A stretch of DNA of 54,887 nt, from the NCBI RefSeq assembly GCF_004361735.1, contig NZ_SNVV01000028.1:1-54887 (forward strand), written 5' to 3'. The position numbers were made by a program, and so were the translations under genes. Shown here in pieces: positions 15,870 through 24,023 of this stretch; within the stretch, counting starts at the first letter, position 1; each line of letters opens with the position of its first letter. The notes below the pieces were generated by a model, which worked only from the letters and a program-made list of their open reading frames with translations, made no database searches and was not told the origin of the DNA. The DNA is from Azoarcus indigens (GTDB lineage: Bacteria; Pseudomonadota; Gammaproteobacteria; Burkholderiales; Rhodocyclaceae).

Positions 15870-16229
15870 GTGATGGAGCGGATTCCAATACTGAGAATGG
15901 GCAATTGCCTGATCGTCGCCATCCAGGTGGACATGCACGACAGGCTGGCGATCGCGTTGCAGGACGACCTCACCGAACGCATCGTCAAGGACAAGGCCAA
16001 GGGCGTGCTGATCGACATCTCCGCGCTGGACGTGGTCGATTCCTTCATTGGCCGCATGATCAGCAACACCGCGGCCATGGCCACCGTGCTGGATGCGGAA
16101 ACGGTGGTGGTCGGAATGCAGCCTTCGGTGGCGATCACCCTGGTGGAGCTGGGTTTGACGCTGAGCGGCGTCAGCACGGCGCTCAATGTCGAAAAAGGCA
16201 TGGCGTTGCTGCAACAGCGCCGGCGCTGA
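15870..16229 (+). CDS. rsbS: RsbS stressosome STAS protein
   Basis: Single-domain STAS protein that forms the stressosome core with RsbR. 119 aa from GTG at 15870 or 118 from the adjacent ATG at 15873; GGGGG lies just upstream. IPILRMGNCLIVAIQVDMHD starts the STAS fold. LIDISALDVVDSFIGRMISNTA contains the serine (in VDSF) phosphorylated by RsbT in Bacillus. VVGMQPSVAITLVELGLTL completes the domain. It lies six bases after rsbR and 20 bases before rsbT. Confidence 0.94.
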   Translation: MMERIPILRMGNCLIVAIQVDMHDRLAIALQDDLTERIVKDKAKGVLIDISALDVVDSFIGRMISNTAAMATVLDAETVVVGMQPSVAITLVELGLTLSGVSTALNVEKGMALLQQRRR

Positions 16230-16249
16230 CCGCTGGAAGGTACCCATCC

Positions 16250-16678
16250 ATGATGCACGTTGGCGATGTGACAGAGACATTGGCGGCCGAAGTCGGCCTG
16301 CGTTCGGACGAGGAGATCGTCCGGCTGCGCCAGATCGTGCGCGATCACGCCATTGCGCAAGGCTTCTCGCTGGTGGACCAGACGAAGTTCGTTACCGCCG
16401 CGAGCGAACTGGCACGCAACACGCTGCAGTACGGCGGTGGGGGCGATGCCCGCCTGAGCAAGCTCACCAATGGGGTGCGGGTTGGCCTGCGGCTGCGCTT
16501 CGTGGACCGGGGGCCGGGCATTGCCGATATCGAGCGCGCCCTGCGCGATGGTTTCACCAGTGGCGGCGGCTTGGGGCTGGGGCTGGGCGGGGCCAGGCGC
16601 CTGTGCGACGAGTTCGAGATCCAGTCCGAGCCGGGCAAGGGCACGGTGGTCTCCATCACCAAGTGGAAGCTGCGCTGA
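16250..16678 (+). CDS. rsbT: RsbT serine/threonine kinase (switch kinase)
   Basis: GHKL-fold kinase that phosphorylates RsbR/RsbS and, once released, activates a downstream partner. 142 aa. The start ATG at 16250 is preceded by GGAAGG. ATP-site motifs are SELARNTLQYGGGG (N box), FVDRGPGI (G1) and FTSGGGLGLGLGGARRLCDEF (G2). QGFSLVDQTKFVTAASEL matches the RsbT N-terminal helix. The gene overlaps neither neighbour. In Bacillus the partner is the RsbU phosphatase; here the likely partner is the phosphatase or kinase encoded next. Confidence 0.93.
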   Translation: MMHVGDVTETLAAEVGLRSDEEIVRLRQIVRDHAIAQGFSLVDQTKFVTAASELARNTLQYGGGGDARLSKLTNGVRVGLRLRFVDRGPGIADIERALRDGFTSGGGLGLGLGGARRLCDEFEIQSEPGKGTVVSITKWKLR

Positions 16679-16689
16679 GGGGCGTTGAA

Positions 16690-17808
16690 TTGAGCGGTTT
16701 GCGCAGTACCCATCTTTCCTTCGAAATCGCCGATGCCAGCAGCGTGGCCTTCGCCCGCCGGGGCGCGGGCGAGGCCGCGCAGTCCATAGGCTTTTCCGAA
16801 ACCGACGCCGGCCGGCTGGCACTAGTGGTCACGGAGGCCTCTACCAACATCCTGAAGCACGCCGGGCATGGCGAACTGCTGGTCCGGGTGGATGCCGATG
16901 GCCCGGCCTCCGGCGTGGAGATCACCGCGCTGGATTCCGGCCCTGGCATCGAGGACCTGCGCCGGGCTTTCGACGATGGCAGCTCCACCGCCGGCACCGC
17001 CGGTACCGGCCTGGGGGCGATCAAGCGCCTGTCCGACGAGCTGGCCGTCTATAGCCAGCCGCGGCTGGGTACCGTACTGCGCGCGGTGGTGCGCAGCAAG
17101 GGGCAGGGCGGCAGCCGGGCGATGCCGGCCTATGGCATGGACATCGGCGGCATCTGTACGCCGCTGCGCGGCGAAGTGGTCAGCGGCGATGCCTGGAGCG
17201 TGGAGAGCGATCAGGACGGTCTCACCATCACCGTCGCCGATGGACTGGGCCATGGCCCGGAGGCGCGGGAAGCGGCAGTCGCCGCGCTGGAGGTGGCCTA
17301 TCGCCGCGCCGGCCGTGCGCCGGCCACGCTGATGGAGCTGGCGCACGGCGCGCTGCGTTCCACCCGCGGCGCCGCGGTGGCCATCAGCAGGCTGGATCTC
17401 GTGCGCTCGGTGCTGTCTTTCTGCGGCACCGGAAACATCTCGGCGGTGGCCTTCGGCATCGGCAGGCCGCTGATGGCCGGAGAACGCCCGGCCGCCGTGC
17501 CCGAAGCGCGCGAGAGCTGGCAACTCTCCTCCCGCAACGGCATCGTCGGCCATGCGATGCGCGACGCCCAGCAGTTCGATGTCGCCTGGCCCCGAAACGC
17601 GCTGCTCGTGCTGCATTCGGACGGCGTCGCCACCCGGTGGTCGCTGTCCGCCTATCCCGGCCTGTATCTGCAGCCGGCGGCACTCATCGCCGCCGTCATC
17701 TACCGGGATTTTTCCCGCCGCCGCGACGACGCCACGGTGGTGGTGGTCAAAGCTGCGCCGGGAGTAGAGTTCGCCCATGAGCACACAGATATTCAGGCTC
17801 AGACTTGA
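16690..17808 (+). CDS. ATP-binding SpoIIE/RsbX-like serine phosphatase
   Basis: 372 aa from the TTG at 16690, which follows GAGGGG; no ATG fits, and upstream codons lie inside rsbT. The N-terminal half is an RsbT/RsbW-like ATPase: VVTEASTNILKHAGHGELLV, ALDSGPGIEDL, GTAGTGLGAIKRLSDEL. The C-terminal half is a PP2C/SpoIIE phosphatase: SGDAWSVES, ITVADGLGHGPEAREAA, LLVLHSDGVATRW, RDDATVVVVK. This matches RsbX-type phosphatases that reset the stressosome by dephosphorylating RsbR/RsbS, here with an added ATPase module. Its 3' end overlaps the next gene by 32 bases. Confidence 0.9.
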   Translation: MSGLRSTHLSFEIADASSVAFARRGAGEAAQSIGFSETDAGRLALVVTEASTNILKHAGHGELLVRVDADGPASGVEITALDSGPGIEDLRRAFDDGSSTAGTAGTGLGAIKRLSDELAVYSQPRLGTVLRAVVRSKGQGGSRAMPAYGMDIGGICTPLRGEVVSGDAWSVESDQDGLTITVADGLGHGPEAREAAVAALEVAYRRAGRAPATLMELAHGALRSTRGAAVAISRLDLVRSVLSFCGTGNISAVAFGIGRPLMAGERPAAVPEARESWQLSSRNGIVGHAMRDAQQFDVAWPRNALLVLHSDGVATRWSLSAYPGLYLQPAALIAAVIYRDFSRRRDDATVVVVKAAPGVEFAHEHTDIQAQT

Positions 17809-19165
17809 GCGCGAGAAGGATGTAGTGGCCGCGCGTCGTACTGCGCGCGACATCGCCGCAGGGCTGGGTTTCTCCGCCCTGGACCAGACGCGCATCGCCA
17901 GCGCGGTGTCCGAAATCGCCCGCAACGCCTTCATGTATGCCGACGGTGGCGAAGTGGTGTTCGCCTTCGACGGCGCCAGCAGGCCGCAGGCCCTGCTGAT
18001 CGATGTCAGCGACCGCGGCCCCGGCATCCGCGATCTGCAGGAGGTGCTGGACGGCAGCTACCGCTCTTCCAGCGGCATGGGGCGCGGCATCGCCGGCACC
18101 CGCCGGCTGATGGACCGCTGCCTCATCGAGTCCGCGCCGCAGCGGGGCACCCGGGTGTCCATGGCGCGCTTCCTGCCCCCGGATGCCTCCCGGCTGTCGA
18201 TTGCCGAACTCGACCGCCTCGCCCGCAGCCTGGGACAGCAGGCGGTGGAAGCGGCCGTGGCCGACGAGATGCAGCAGCAAAGCCGCGAACTGCTCTCCAC
18301 GCTGGCGGAACTGCGCGACCGGCAGGACGAGCTGGCCCGGCTCACCCATGAACTCGAAGCCACCAACCGCGGCGTGGTCGCGTTGTATGCCGAACTGGAC
18401 GAGCGCGCCGACGAGTTGCGCCGCGCGGACATGATGAAGACACGCTTCCTGTCCAACATGAGCCACGAGCTGCGTACGCCGCTCAGCTCCATACGCGCGC
18501 TCTCCAACCTGCTGCTCAACCGCCTGGATGGCGACCTGAGCGCCGAGCAGGAGCGCCAGGTGGTACTGATCCGCCAAGCGGCGGAGAACCTCTCGGACAT
18601 CGTCAACGATCTGCTGGACCTGGCCAAGATCGAAGCCGGCAAGACCGAGGTCTATCCTGCCCGCTTCGAGGTTCCGGCGCTGTTCGCCGCCCTGCGCGCG
18701 ATGCTGACCCCGCTGCTGACCGACCCCGCGGTGAGCCTGCACTTCAATGATGCCGCCGGGCTGCCGGCCCTGCATTCGGATGAAGCCAAACTCACCCAGA
18801 TCCTGCGCAACTTCGTCTCCAACGCGCTGAAATTCACCGAGCGGGGCGAAATCCGCGTCGGCGCCCGGGTGGAGCCGGACGGCGAGAACATCACCTTCTT
18901 CGTCGCCGACACCGGAATCGGTATCGCCGCCGAGCACCAGCAGGTCATCTTCGAAGAGTTCGGCCAGGTGCAGAACCGCCTGCAGCAAAGGGTGAAGGGC
19001 ACCGGCCTCGGCCTGCCGCTGTGCCGCAAGCTGGCTGCGCTGCTGGGGGGTTATGTGGGCGTCAACAGCGAGCCGGGCCTGGGCTCCACCTTTTATGTCA
19101 CCTTGCCCATCCAGTTGCCGGTCGATGGCGCCAGCGAGACGGAGATGCCGGGAGCGCTTCAATGA
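17777..19165 (+). CDS. Histidine kinase with N-terminal RsbT-like ATPase domain
   Basis: 462 aa. Residues about 10-135 form an RsbT-like GHKL domain (SAVSEIARNAFMYADGG, VSDRGPGIRDL, SSGMGRGIAGTRRLMD). A Gln/Glu-rich coiled coil follows (about 155-225). The HisKA dimerisation domain has the phospho-acceptor His230 (FLSNMSHELRTPLSSI), and the catalytic ATPase has NFVSNALKFT, FVADTGIGIA and GTGLGLPLCRKLAALLGG. There is no membrane segment or receiver domain. The unusual fusion suggests it listens to the stressosome through its RsbT-like end and passes phosphate onwards. It overlaps the phosphatase gene by 32 bases and the next gene by ATGA, which supports one co-translated unit. Confidence 0.93.
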   Translation: MSTQIFRLRLEREKDVVAARRTARDIAAGLGFSALDQTRIASAVSEIARNAFMYADGGEVVFAFDGASRPQALLIDVSDRGPGIRDLQEVLDGSYRSSSGMGRGIAGTRRLMDRCLIESAPQRGTRVSMARFLPPDASRLSIAELDRLARSLGQQAVEAAVADEMQQQSRELLSTLAELRDRQDELARLTHELEATNRGVVALYAELDERADELRRADMMKTRFLSNMSHELRTPLSSIRALSNLLLNRLDGDLSAEQERQVVLIRQAAENLSDIVNDLLDLAKIEAGKTEVYPARFEVPALFAALRAMLTPLLTDPAVSLHFNDAAGLPALHSDEAKLTQILRNFVSNALKFTERGEIRVGARVEPDGENITFFVADTGIGIAAEHQQVIFEEFGQVQNRLQQRVKGTGLGLPLCRKLAALLGGYVGVNSEPGLGSTFYVTLPIQLPVDGASETEMPGALQ

Positions 19166-20724
19166 ACTCTCCCGGCCAGCCCAGCCCGCTCATCCTCAAC
19201 GTCGATGACAACGAAGGCGCCCGCTATGCCAAGACGCGCGTGCTGAAGCATGCCGGCTTCTCGGTGATAGAGGCGGCCACCGGCTATGGCGCGCTCGACC
19301 AGCTCCGCGAGCACGCGCCGGCGCTGGTGCTGCTGGATGTGAAGCTGCCCGACATCAGCGGCATCGAAGTGTGCGAGAAGATCAAGGGTGATCCGGCCAC
19401 GGTTTCCACCCTGGTGCTGCAGACCTCCGCCGCCGCGGTGCAGACGCTGGACAAGGTGCGCGCCCTGGATGGCGGCGCCGACAGCTACCTCACCGAGCCG
19501 ATAGAGCCGGCCGAACTGATTGCCAACGTGCGCGCGCTGCTGCGCTTGCGCCAGGCGGAGGAGGCGCTGCGCGAGGCCGACCGCCGCAAGGATCAGTTCC
19601 TCGCCACGCTGGCCCATGAGTTGCGCAACCCGCTGGCGCCGATACGCAACGCGGTGGAGCTGATGGACCCGCGCTATCGCGCCGACGACAAGGTGCTGGC
19701 CGAGGCGAGGATGATCGTCGGCCGGCAGGTCGCCCACCTCAGCCGCCTGGTCGACGATCTGCTGGACGTCTCCCGCATCACCCACGGCAAGATCGTGCTG
19801 AGGATGGAGGACGTGGACGTCGGCACCGCCATCGCCAATGCGGTCGAGGCCAGCCGGCCGCTCATCGACAAGAAACACCACCTGCTGCACGTCAGTGCCC
19901 CGCAGGCGGACTGCAAGGTGCGCGGCGACAGCGTGCGGGTGGCGCAGATCATAGGCAACCTGCTGTCCAACGCTGCCAAGTACACCCCAGAGGGCGGCTA
20001 CCTGGAACTGAGCGCCGCGCTGGAGGGCGACGAGGTTGTGTTGCGGGTGCGCGACAACGGCATCGGCATCGCACCGGCGGAACTCAACGAGGTGTTCAAC
20101 CTCTTCATGCAGTCCAACGGCGCCATGCCGCACTCGGAGGAAGGCCTGGGCATCGGCCTTTCCCTGGTCAAGACACTCACCGAGCTGCATGGCGGCACGG
20201 TGGAGGCCCGTTCGGAGGGCCTGGGCAAGGGCGCCGAATTCTCCGTGCGTCTCAGGGCGGTGCGGAAAACCGGCGGCGAGGCCCCGGGGCCGGTGGCGAA
20301 AGAGGGCGCCGGCAGCATGCGCCGGGTGCTGATCGCGGACGACAGTGTGGACGGTGCCGAATCCATGTCCATCCTGCTCGAAACGCGAGGTCATGAAGTC
20401 TGCGTCACCTTCGACGGCCTGTCTGCCATAGAGGCCGCGCGCAGCTTCCATCCGGACGTCGCCATCCTGGACCTCGGCCTGCCGGGTGCGGACGGCTACC
20501 AGGTGGCCCGCAGCCTGCGCGCCAACCCGGATACCGAGGGCGCCCTGCTGATCGCGCTGACCGGGTACGGCCAGGAAAGCGACCGCGCCCGCACCCGCGA
20601 TGCCGGCTTCGACGGCCACTTCGTCAAGCCGGCGCTGTTCGAGGACGTGATGCGCGCCATCGATGCCGAAGGCGCGCCGGGCCGGCCGCGCAACCGCGGT
20701 GCAGGAGTAGCGGCGGCGGGCTGA
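19162..20724 (+). CDS. Hybrid histidine kinase, REC-HisKA-HATPase-REC
   Basis: 520 aa from the ATG at 19162, overlapping the previous stop as ATGA. The first receiver domain has ILNVDDNEGARY and phospho-acceptor Asp59 (VLLDVKLPD). HisKA has His152 (FLATLAHELRNPLAPI). The ATPase has NLLSNAAKYTPEGG, RDNGIGI and GLGIGLSLVKTLTELHGG. The second receiver has VLIADDSVDGAESM, Asp437 (AILDLGLPGADGY) and the conserved Lys in HFVKPALF. There is no DNA-binding or GGDEF output. A soluble protein with a receiver at each end can take phosphate from the upstream kinase and hand it on, so it is probably the last relay of the stressosome pathway encoded here. The final target is not in the window. Confidence 0.93.
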   Translation: MNSPGQPSPLILNVDDNEGARYAKTRVLKHAGFSVIEAATGYGALDQLREHAPALVLLDVKLPDISGIEVCEKIKGDPATVSTLVLQTSAAAVQTLDKVRALDGGADSYLTEPIEPAELIANVRALLRLRQAEEALREADRRKDQFLATLAHELRNPLAPIRNAVELMDPRYRADDKVLAEARMIVGRQVAHLSRLVDDLLDVSRITHGKIVLRMEDVDVGTAIANAVEASRPLIDKKHHLLHVSAPQADCKVRGDSVRVAQIIGNLLSNAAKYTPEGGYLELSAALEGDEVVLRVRDNGIGIAPAELNEVFNLFMQSNGAMPHSEEGLGIGLSLVKTLTELHGGTVEARSEGLGKGAEFSVRLRAVRKTGGEAPGPVAKEGAGSMRRVLIADDSVDGAESMSILLETRGHEVCVTFDGLSAIEAARSFHPDVAILDLGLPGADGYQVARSLRANPDTEGALLIALTGYGQESDRARTRDAGFDGHFVKPALFEDVMRAIDAEGAPGRPRNRGAGVAAAG

Positions 20725-20910
20725 TTCGCGGCTGACGCCGCTACTCCGCTGGCATTGCCGCGGCAGACTGCCGACCCCCTTCCCGGCCGCGCTTCATTCA
20801 ATCGCCAGGAGCGCGCTCCGTCGCCGCCCTGGCACCCCGCGTTTTCCCGGGCAGCAATGCGGAGGCAGCCAGTGCCGCCGGGGCCCGCGCAGGGGGGCGG
20901 GGCGTCCCGG

Positions 20911-21867
20911 TCAGCCTGCCGGCGTTTGCCCCCGCACGCCACGCCGCACCCCCTGCGGGGTGATACCGAAGCCCCGCATGAACGCCTCCCGCATGTGGCG
21001 GCGGTCGCGGAAGCCGGTTTCGCGGGCGACCACCTCCAGCGGGTGGCTGCTCTGTTCGATCATCAGGCGCGCCGCTTCCAGGCGCAGGCTCTCCACCGCC
21101 TTGGCCGGCGACTGGCCGGTTTCCCGGGCGAAGACGCGGCTGAACTGGCGGGGGCTCAGGTGGGCGGCCTGGGCCAGTTCCTCCACGCTCAGCGGCCGGT
21201 GCAGGTTGCCGCGCGCATATTCCAGCGCGCTCTGGATGCGGTCGGATTTCGGCGCCAGCGCGAGCAGTTCCGAATGCTGCGACTGGCCGCCGGAGCGGTG
21301 CTGCTGCATCACCAGCTTGTGCGCCACGCTGCGGGCGATCTCATCGCCCAGGTCTTTCTCCACCATGGCCAGCGCGAGGTCCATGCCGGCGGTCATGCCG
21401 GCGGAAGTCCAGATCGGGCCGTCGACGATGTAGATGCGGTCGTCCTCCACCTGCACGTCGGGATACAGGCCTTGCATGTCGCGGGCGTAAGCCCAGTGCG
21501 TGGTGGCGCGGCGGCCGGCCAGCAGGCCGGCTTCAGCGAGCACGAAGCTGCCGGTGCAGATGGCGGCCATGCGCCTGGCGCGCGGCCCCTGCCTGCGGAT
21601 GAAGGCCAGCAGTTCGGGAGGGCTGGGCCGCTGCAGGGGCTGGATGGCGCCGCTGACGATCCAGGTATCCGCCTGGCTGCGCGGCCCCAGCGCGCGGGTG
21701 CCCACCGTCAGCCCCATGGAGGCGCGCACCTCGCCGCCGGCCACCGAATAGTTGTCGATGGCATAGAAGGGTTCGCGCGTCACCATGTTGGCGAACTCGA
21801 ACACCGATTGGGTGGCGATGGTCATCAACTGGAAGCCATCCGCCAACAGATAGCCGATGCGATGCAT
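20911..21867 (-). CDS. GlxA-family regulator (DJ-1/PfpI domain + AraC HTH)
   Basis: 318 aa from the ATG at 21865-21867 (MHRIGYLLADGF), which has AAGGA nine bases upstream; an ATG at 21889-21891 is the alternative. The N-terminal DJ-1/PfpI-like domain has LLADGFQLMTIATQSVFEFAN and the GlxA signature AAICTGSFVLAEAGLLAGRRATTHWAY. The C-terminal AraC domain has LSVEELAQAAHLSPRQFSRVFARETG and PLEVVARETGFRDRRHMREAFMRGFGITPQG. The nucleophile position of the PfpI domain is Cys within AICTGS. It is divergent from an SDR/AKR/MFS gene set, which it probably controls. Confidence 0.93.
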   Translation of the reverse strand: MHRIGYLLADGFQLMTIATQSVFEFANMVTREPFYAIDNYSVAGGEVRASMGLTVGTRALGPRSQADTWIVSGAIQPLQRPSPPELLAFIRRQGPRARRMAAICTGSFVLAEAGLLAGRRATTHWAYARDMQGLYPDVQVEDDRIYIVDGPIWTSAGMTAGMDLALAMVEKDLGDEIARSVAHKLVMQQHRSGGQSQHSELLALAPKSDRIQSALEYARGNLHRPLSVEELAQAAHLSPRQFSRVFARETGQSPAKAVESLRLEAARLMIEQSSHPLEVVARETGFRDRRHMREAFMRGFGITPQGVRRGVRGQTPAG

Positions 21868-21900
21868 GTCGGGCGTCCTTTTTCGTGCCATGTCTGAAAA

Positions 21901-21915
21901 ACGTACTTTATACGT
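21901..21915. promoter_or_regulatory. Short palindrome in the GlxA/SDR divergent promoter
   Basis: ACGTA-CTTTA-TACGT is a perfect 5-bp inverted repeat in an AT-rich patch of the 111-base divergent region. It is a candidate operator or promoter element. Confidence 0.3.
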
Positions 21916-21978
21916 CATTTGAGACAATGGCGACACGCCCTACGATGCCTCCACGTCTTCATCGAATGGAGTGACATC

Positions 21979-22779
21979 ATGACGCAGCAGCATCCGGGTA
22001 CCGCCCTCGTCACCGGCGCCTCTTCCGGCATCGGCGCGCTCTACGCCCAGCGCCTGGCCCGCCGCGGCTACGACCTCATCCTGGTGGCGCGCAACCGCGG
22101 CCGCCTCAACGCCCTGGCGGAGCGCATCACCACCGAAACGCGCCGCAGCGTCGAAGTGCTGGAGGCCGACCTCGGCGATCCGGCGCAGCTGGCGCGGGTC
22201 GAGGCCAAGCTGCGCGAGGACGCCAGCATCACCCTGCTGGTGAACAATGCCGGCATCGGTACCCACACCCCCTTGCTGGACAGCGACGTGGGGCGGATGA
22301 CGCAGATGGTGGCGCTCAACGTCACCGCGCCGATGCGCCTGAGCTACGCGGCGGCGCCCGGCTTCGTGGCGCGCGGGCGGGGCGGTTTGATCAACATCTC
22401 CTCCATCGTCGCCATCGCGCCGGAGATCCTCAACGGCGTCTATGGCGGCAGCAAGGCCTTCGTGCTGGCCTTCAGCCAGTCGCTGCACCATGAACTGGCG
22501 GGCAAGGGTGTGCGCGTGCAGGCGGTGCTGCCCGGCGCCACCGCCACCGACTTCTGGGCGAGCGGCGGCCTGGCGGTGGAGCACCTGCCGCAGGACATCG
22601 TGATGCGTGCGGAAGACCTGGTGGACGCCGCACTGGCGGGCTTCGACCGTGGCGAACTGGTGACCATCCCGTCGCTGCACGAACTGGAGGAATGGCAGAT
22701 GTACGAGGCCGCCCGCCAGGCGATGTCCGCGCATCTCTCCCGCAACGTTCCGGCCCCGCGCTACGCGGTGCCGGGTTGA
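21979..22779 (+). CDS. Short-chain dehydrogenase/reductase
   Basis: NAD(P)-dependent oxidoreductase of the classical SDR family, 266 aa from the ATG at 21979 (MTQQHPGTALV). Rossmann motif TGASSGIG lies near residue 14, followed by VARNRGRL (the R suggests NADP preference). NNAGIGTHT, ISSIVA with the catalytic Ser, and YGGSKAF with the catalytic Tyr and Lys complete the site. The substrate is unknown. First gene of a likely operon; the next gene starts 11 bases after its stop. Confidence 0.93.
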   Translation: MTQQHPGTALVTGASSGIGALYAQRLARRGYDLILVARNRGRLNALAERITTETRRSVEVLEADLGDPAQLARVEAKLREDASITLLVNNAGIGTHTPLLDSDVGRMTQMVALNVTAPMRLSYAAAPGFVARGRGGLINISSIVAIAPEILNGVYGGSKAFVLAFSQSLHHELAGKGVRVQAVLPGATATDFWASGGLAVEHLPQDIVMRAEDLVDAALAGFDRGELVTIPSLHELEEWQMYEAARQAMSAHLSRNVPAPRYAVPG

Positions 22780-22790
22780 AGGAGGCCGCG

Positions 22791-23807
22791 ATGAAATACC
22801 GGATATTCGGACGTACCGGCGTGCGGCTGGCGCAGATCGCGCTGGGCACCGCCAACTTCGGCCAGCGCTGGGGGCATGGCGCCGATGAGGCGGACAGCGC
22901 GGCCATCTTCGATGCGTATGCCGAGGCGGGCGGCAATTTCATCGATACCGCCGACATCTACCAGTTCGGCCAATCGGAAGAGATCCTCGGCGGCCTGCTG
23001 GCGGGCCGGCGGGAAGCCTTCTTCCTCGCCAGCAAGTTCAGCAACGGCGCGCAGCCTGGCGCCGGCCGCCTGCTGACCGGCAACAGCCGCCAGGCGATGG
23101 TGGCCTCGGTAGAGGCGAGCCTGCGGCGGCTGAACACGGACCGCATCGATCTCTACTGGGTGCATCACCCGGACGGACTCACCCCGGCGGAGGAAATCCT
23201 GCGCGGGCTGGACGACCTGGCCCGCGCCGGCAAGATCCTCTATGCCGGCCTCTCCAACTTCCCCGCCTGGCGGCTGGCGCGGGCGGCGACGCTGGCCGAG
23301 CTGGGCCGCAGCCTGCCGATCGCCGCCGCGCAGTTCGAGTACAGCCTGGTGCGGCGCGAGCCTGAAGCCGATCTGATACCGGCCTCGCAGGCGCTGGGGC
23401 TGGCGCAGGTCACTTGGTCGCCACTGGGCGGCGGCATGCTCACCGGCAAGTACCGGCGCGGCGAGCGGGGCAGGGCGGAGGGGCTGGGCGGCAAGGTCTT
23501 CCAGGCGGAGGATTCGCCGCAGCGGGTGGCGGTGCTGGACACGGTACTGGCCATCGCCGGCGAGCTGCAGGCCACGCCGGACCAGGTGGCCATCGCCTGG
23601 GTGGGCAGCCGCGGCGTGTTTCCGCTCATCGGCCCGCGGTCACAGGCGCAGCTGGCTTCCAACCTGGGCGCTGCCGGTCTCAAACTCTCCGCCGCGCAAC
23701 TGGCCCGCCTCGATGCCGCCAGCGCGCCCGCTGGCGCCGCCGGCACCGCGCCGGCGGTGGGGCTGGCGCTGAGCGCAACCGAGATTCCTCTCACTCCGGT
23801 TGCCTGA
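22791..23807 (+). CDS. Aldo/keto reductase
   Basis: NADPH-dependent (beta/alpha)8-barrel oxidoreductase, 338 aa. The ATG at 22791 has GAAGGAGG six bases upstream. It starts MKYRIFGRTGVRLAQIALGTANFG. The catalytic tetrad is visible: Asp and Tyr in FIDTADIYQFGQSEEILGG, Lys in FLASKFSNG, and His in DLYWVHHPDG. Further family features are GLSNFPAW, a strand ending QFEYSLVRR, WSPLGGGMLTGKY, and the NADP-binding PLIGPRSQAQLASNLGA. The tail is Ala-rich. Second gene of the GlxA-linked set. Confidence 0.94.
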   Translation: MKYRIFGRTGVRLAQIALGTANFGQRWGHGADEADSAAIFDAYAEAGGNFIDTADIYQFGQSEEILGGLLAGRREAFFLASKFSNGAQPGAGRLLTGNSRQAMVASVEASLRRLNTDRIDLYWVHHPDGLTPAEEILRGLDDLARAGKILYAGLSNFPAWRLARAATLAELGRSLPIAAAQFEYSLVRREPEADLIPASQALGLAQVTWSPLGGGMLTGKYRRGERGRAEGLGGKVFQAEDSPQRVAVLDTVLAIAGELQATPDQVAIAWVGSRGVFPLIGPRSQAQLASNLGAAGLKLSAAQLARLDAASAPAGAAGTAPAVGLALSATEIPLTPVA

Positions 23808-24023
23808 GGCCGCCCCGTGCTCGGCCGGCAACCGGGAGCGGGTGCCGGCCGAGCGCTTCCGGGCGGGGCAGGACCACGGCCCCGTGCCGCCGGGCTGATA
23901 GGCCGCTGCACCAGGGGGCGTCCTCTACGGGAGGCGCTCCGGGCCGGGGTTCCGCCGCAGGGCTTCTTCACCGCATCACGGCCGCTCCTGTGGCCGGCTT
24001 CCCCATTCATGCAGGAAAAAAAC

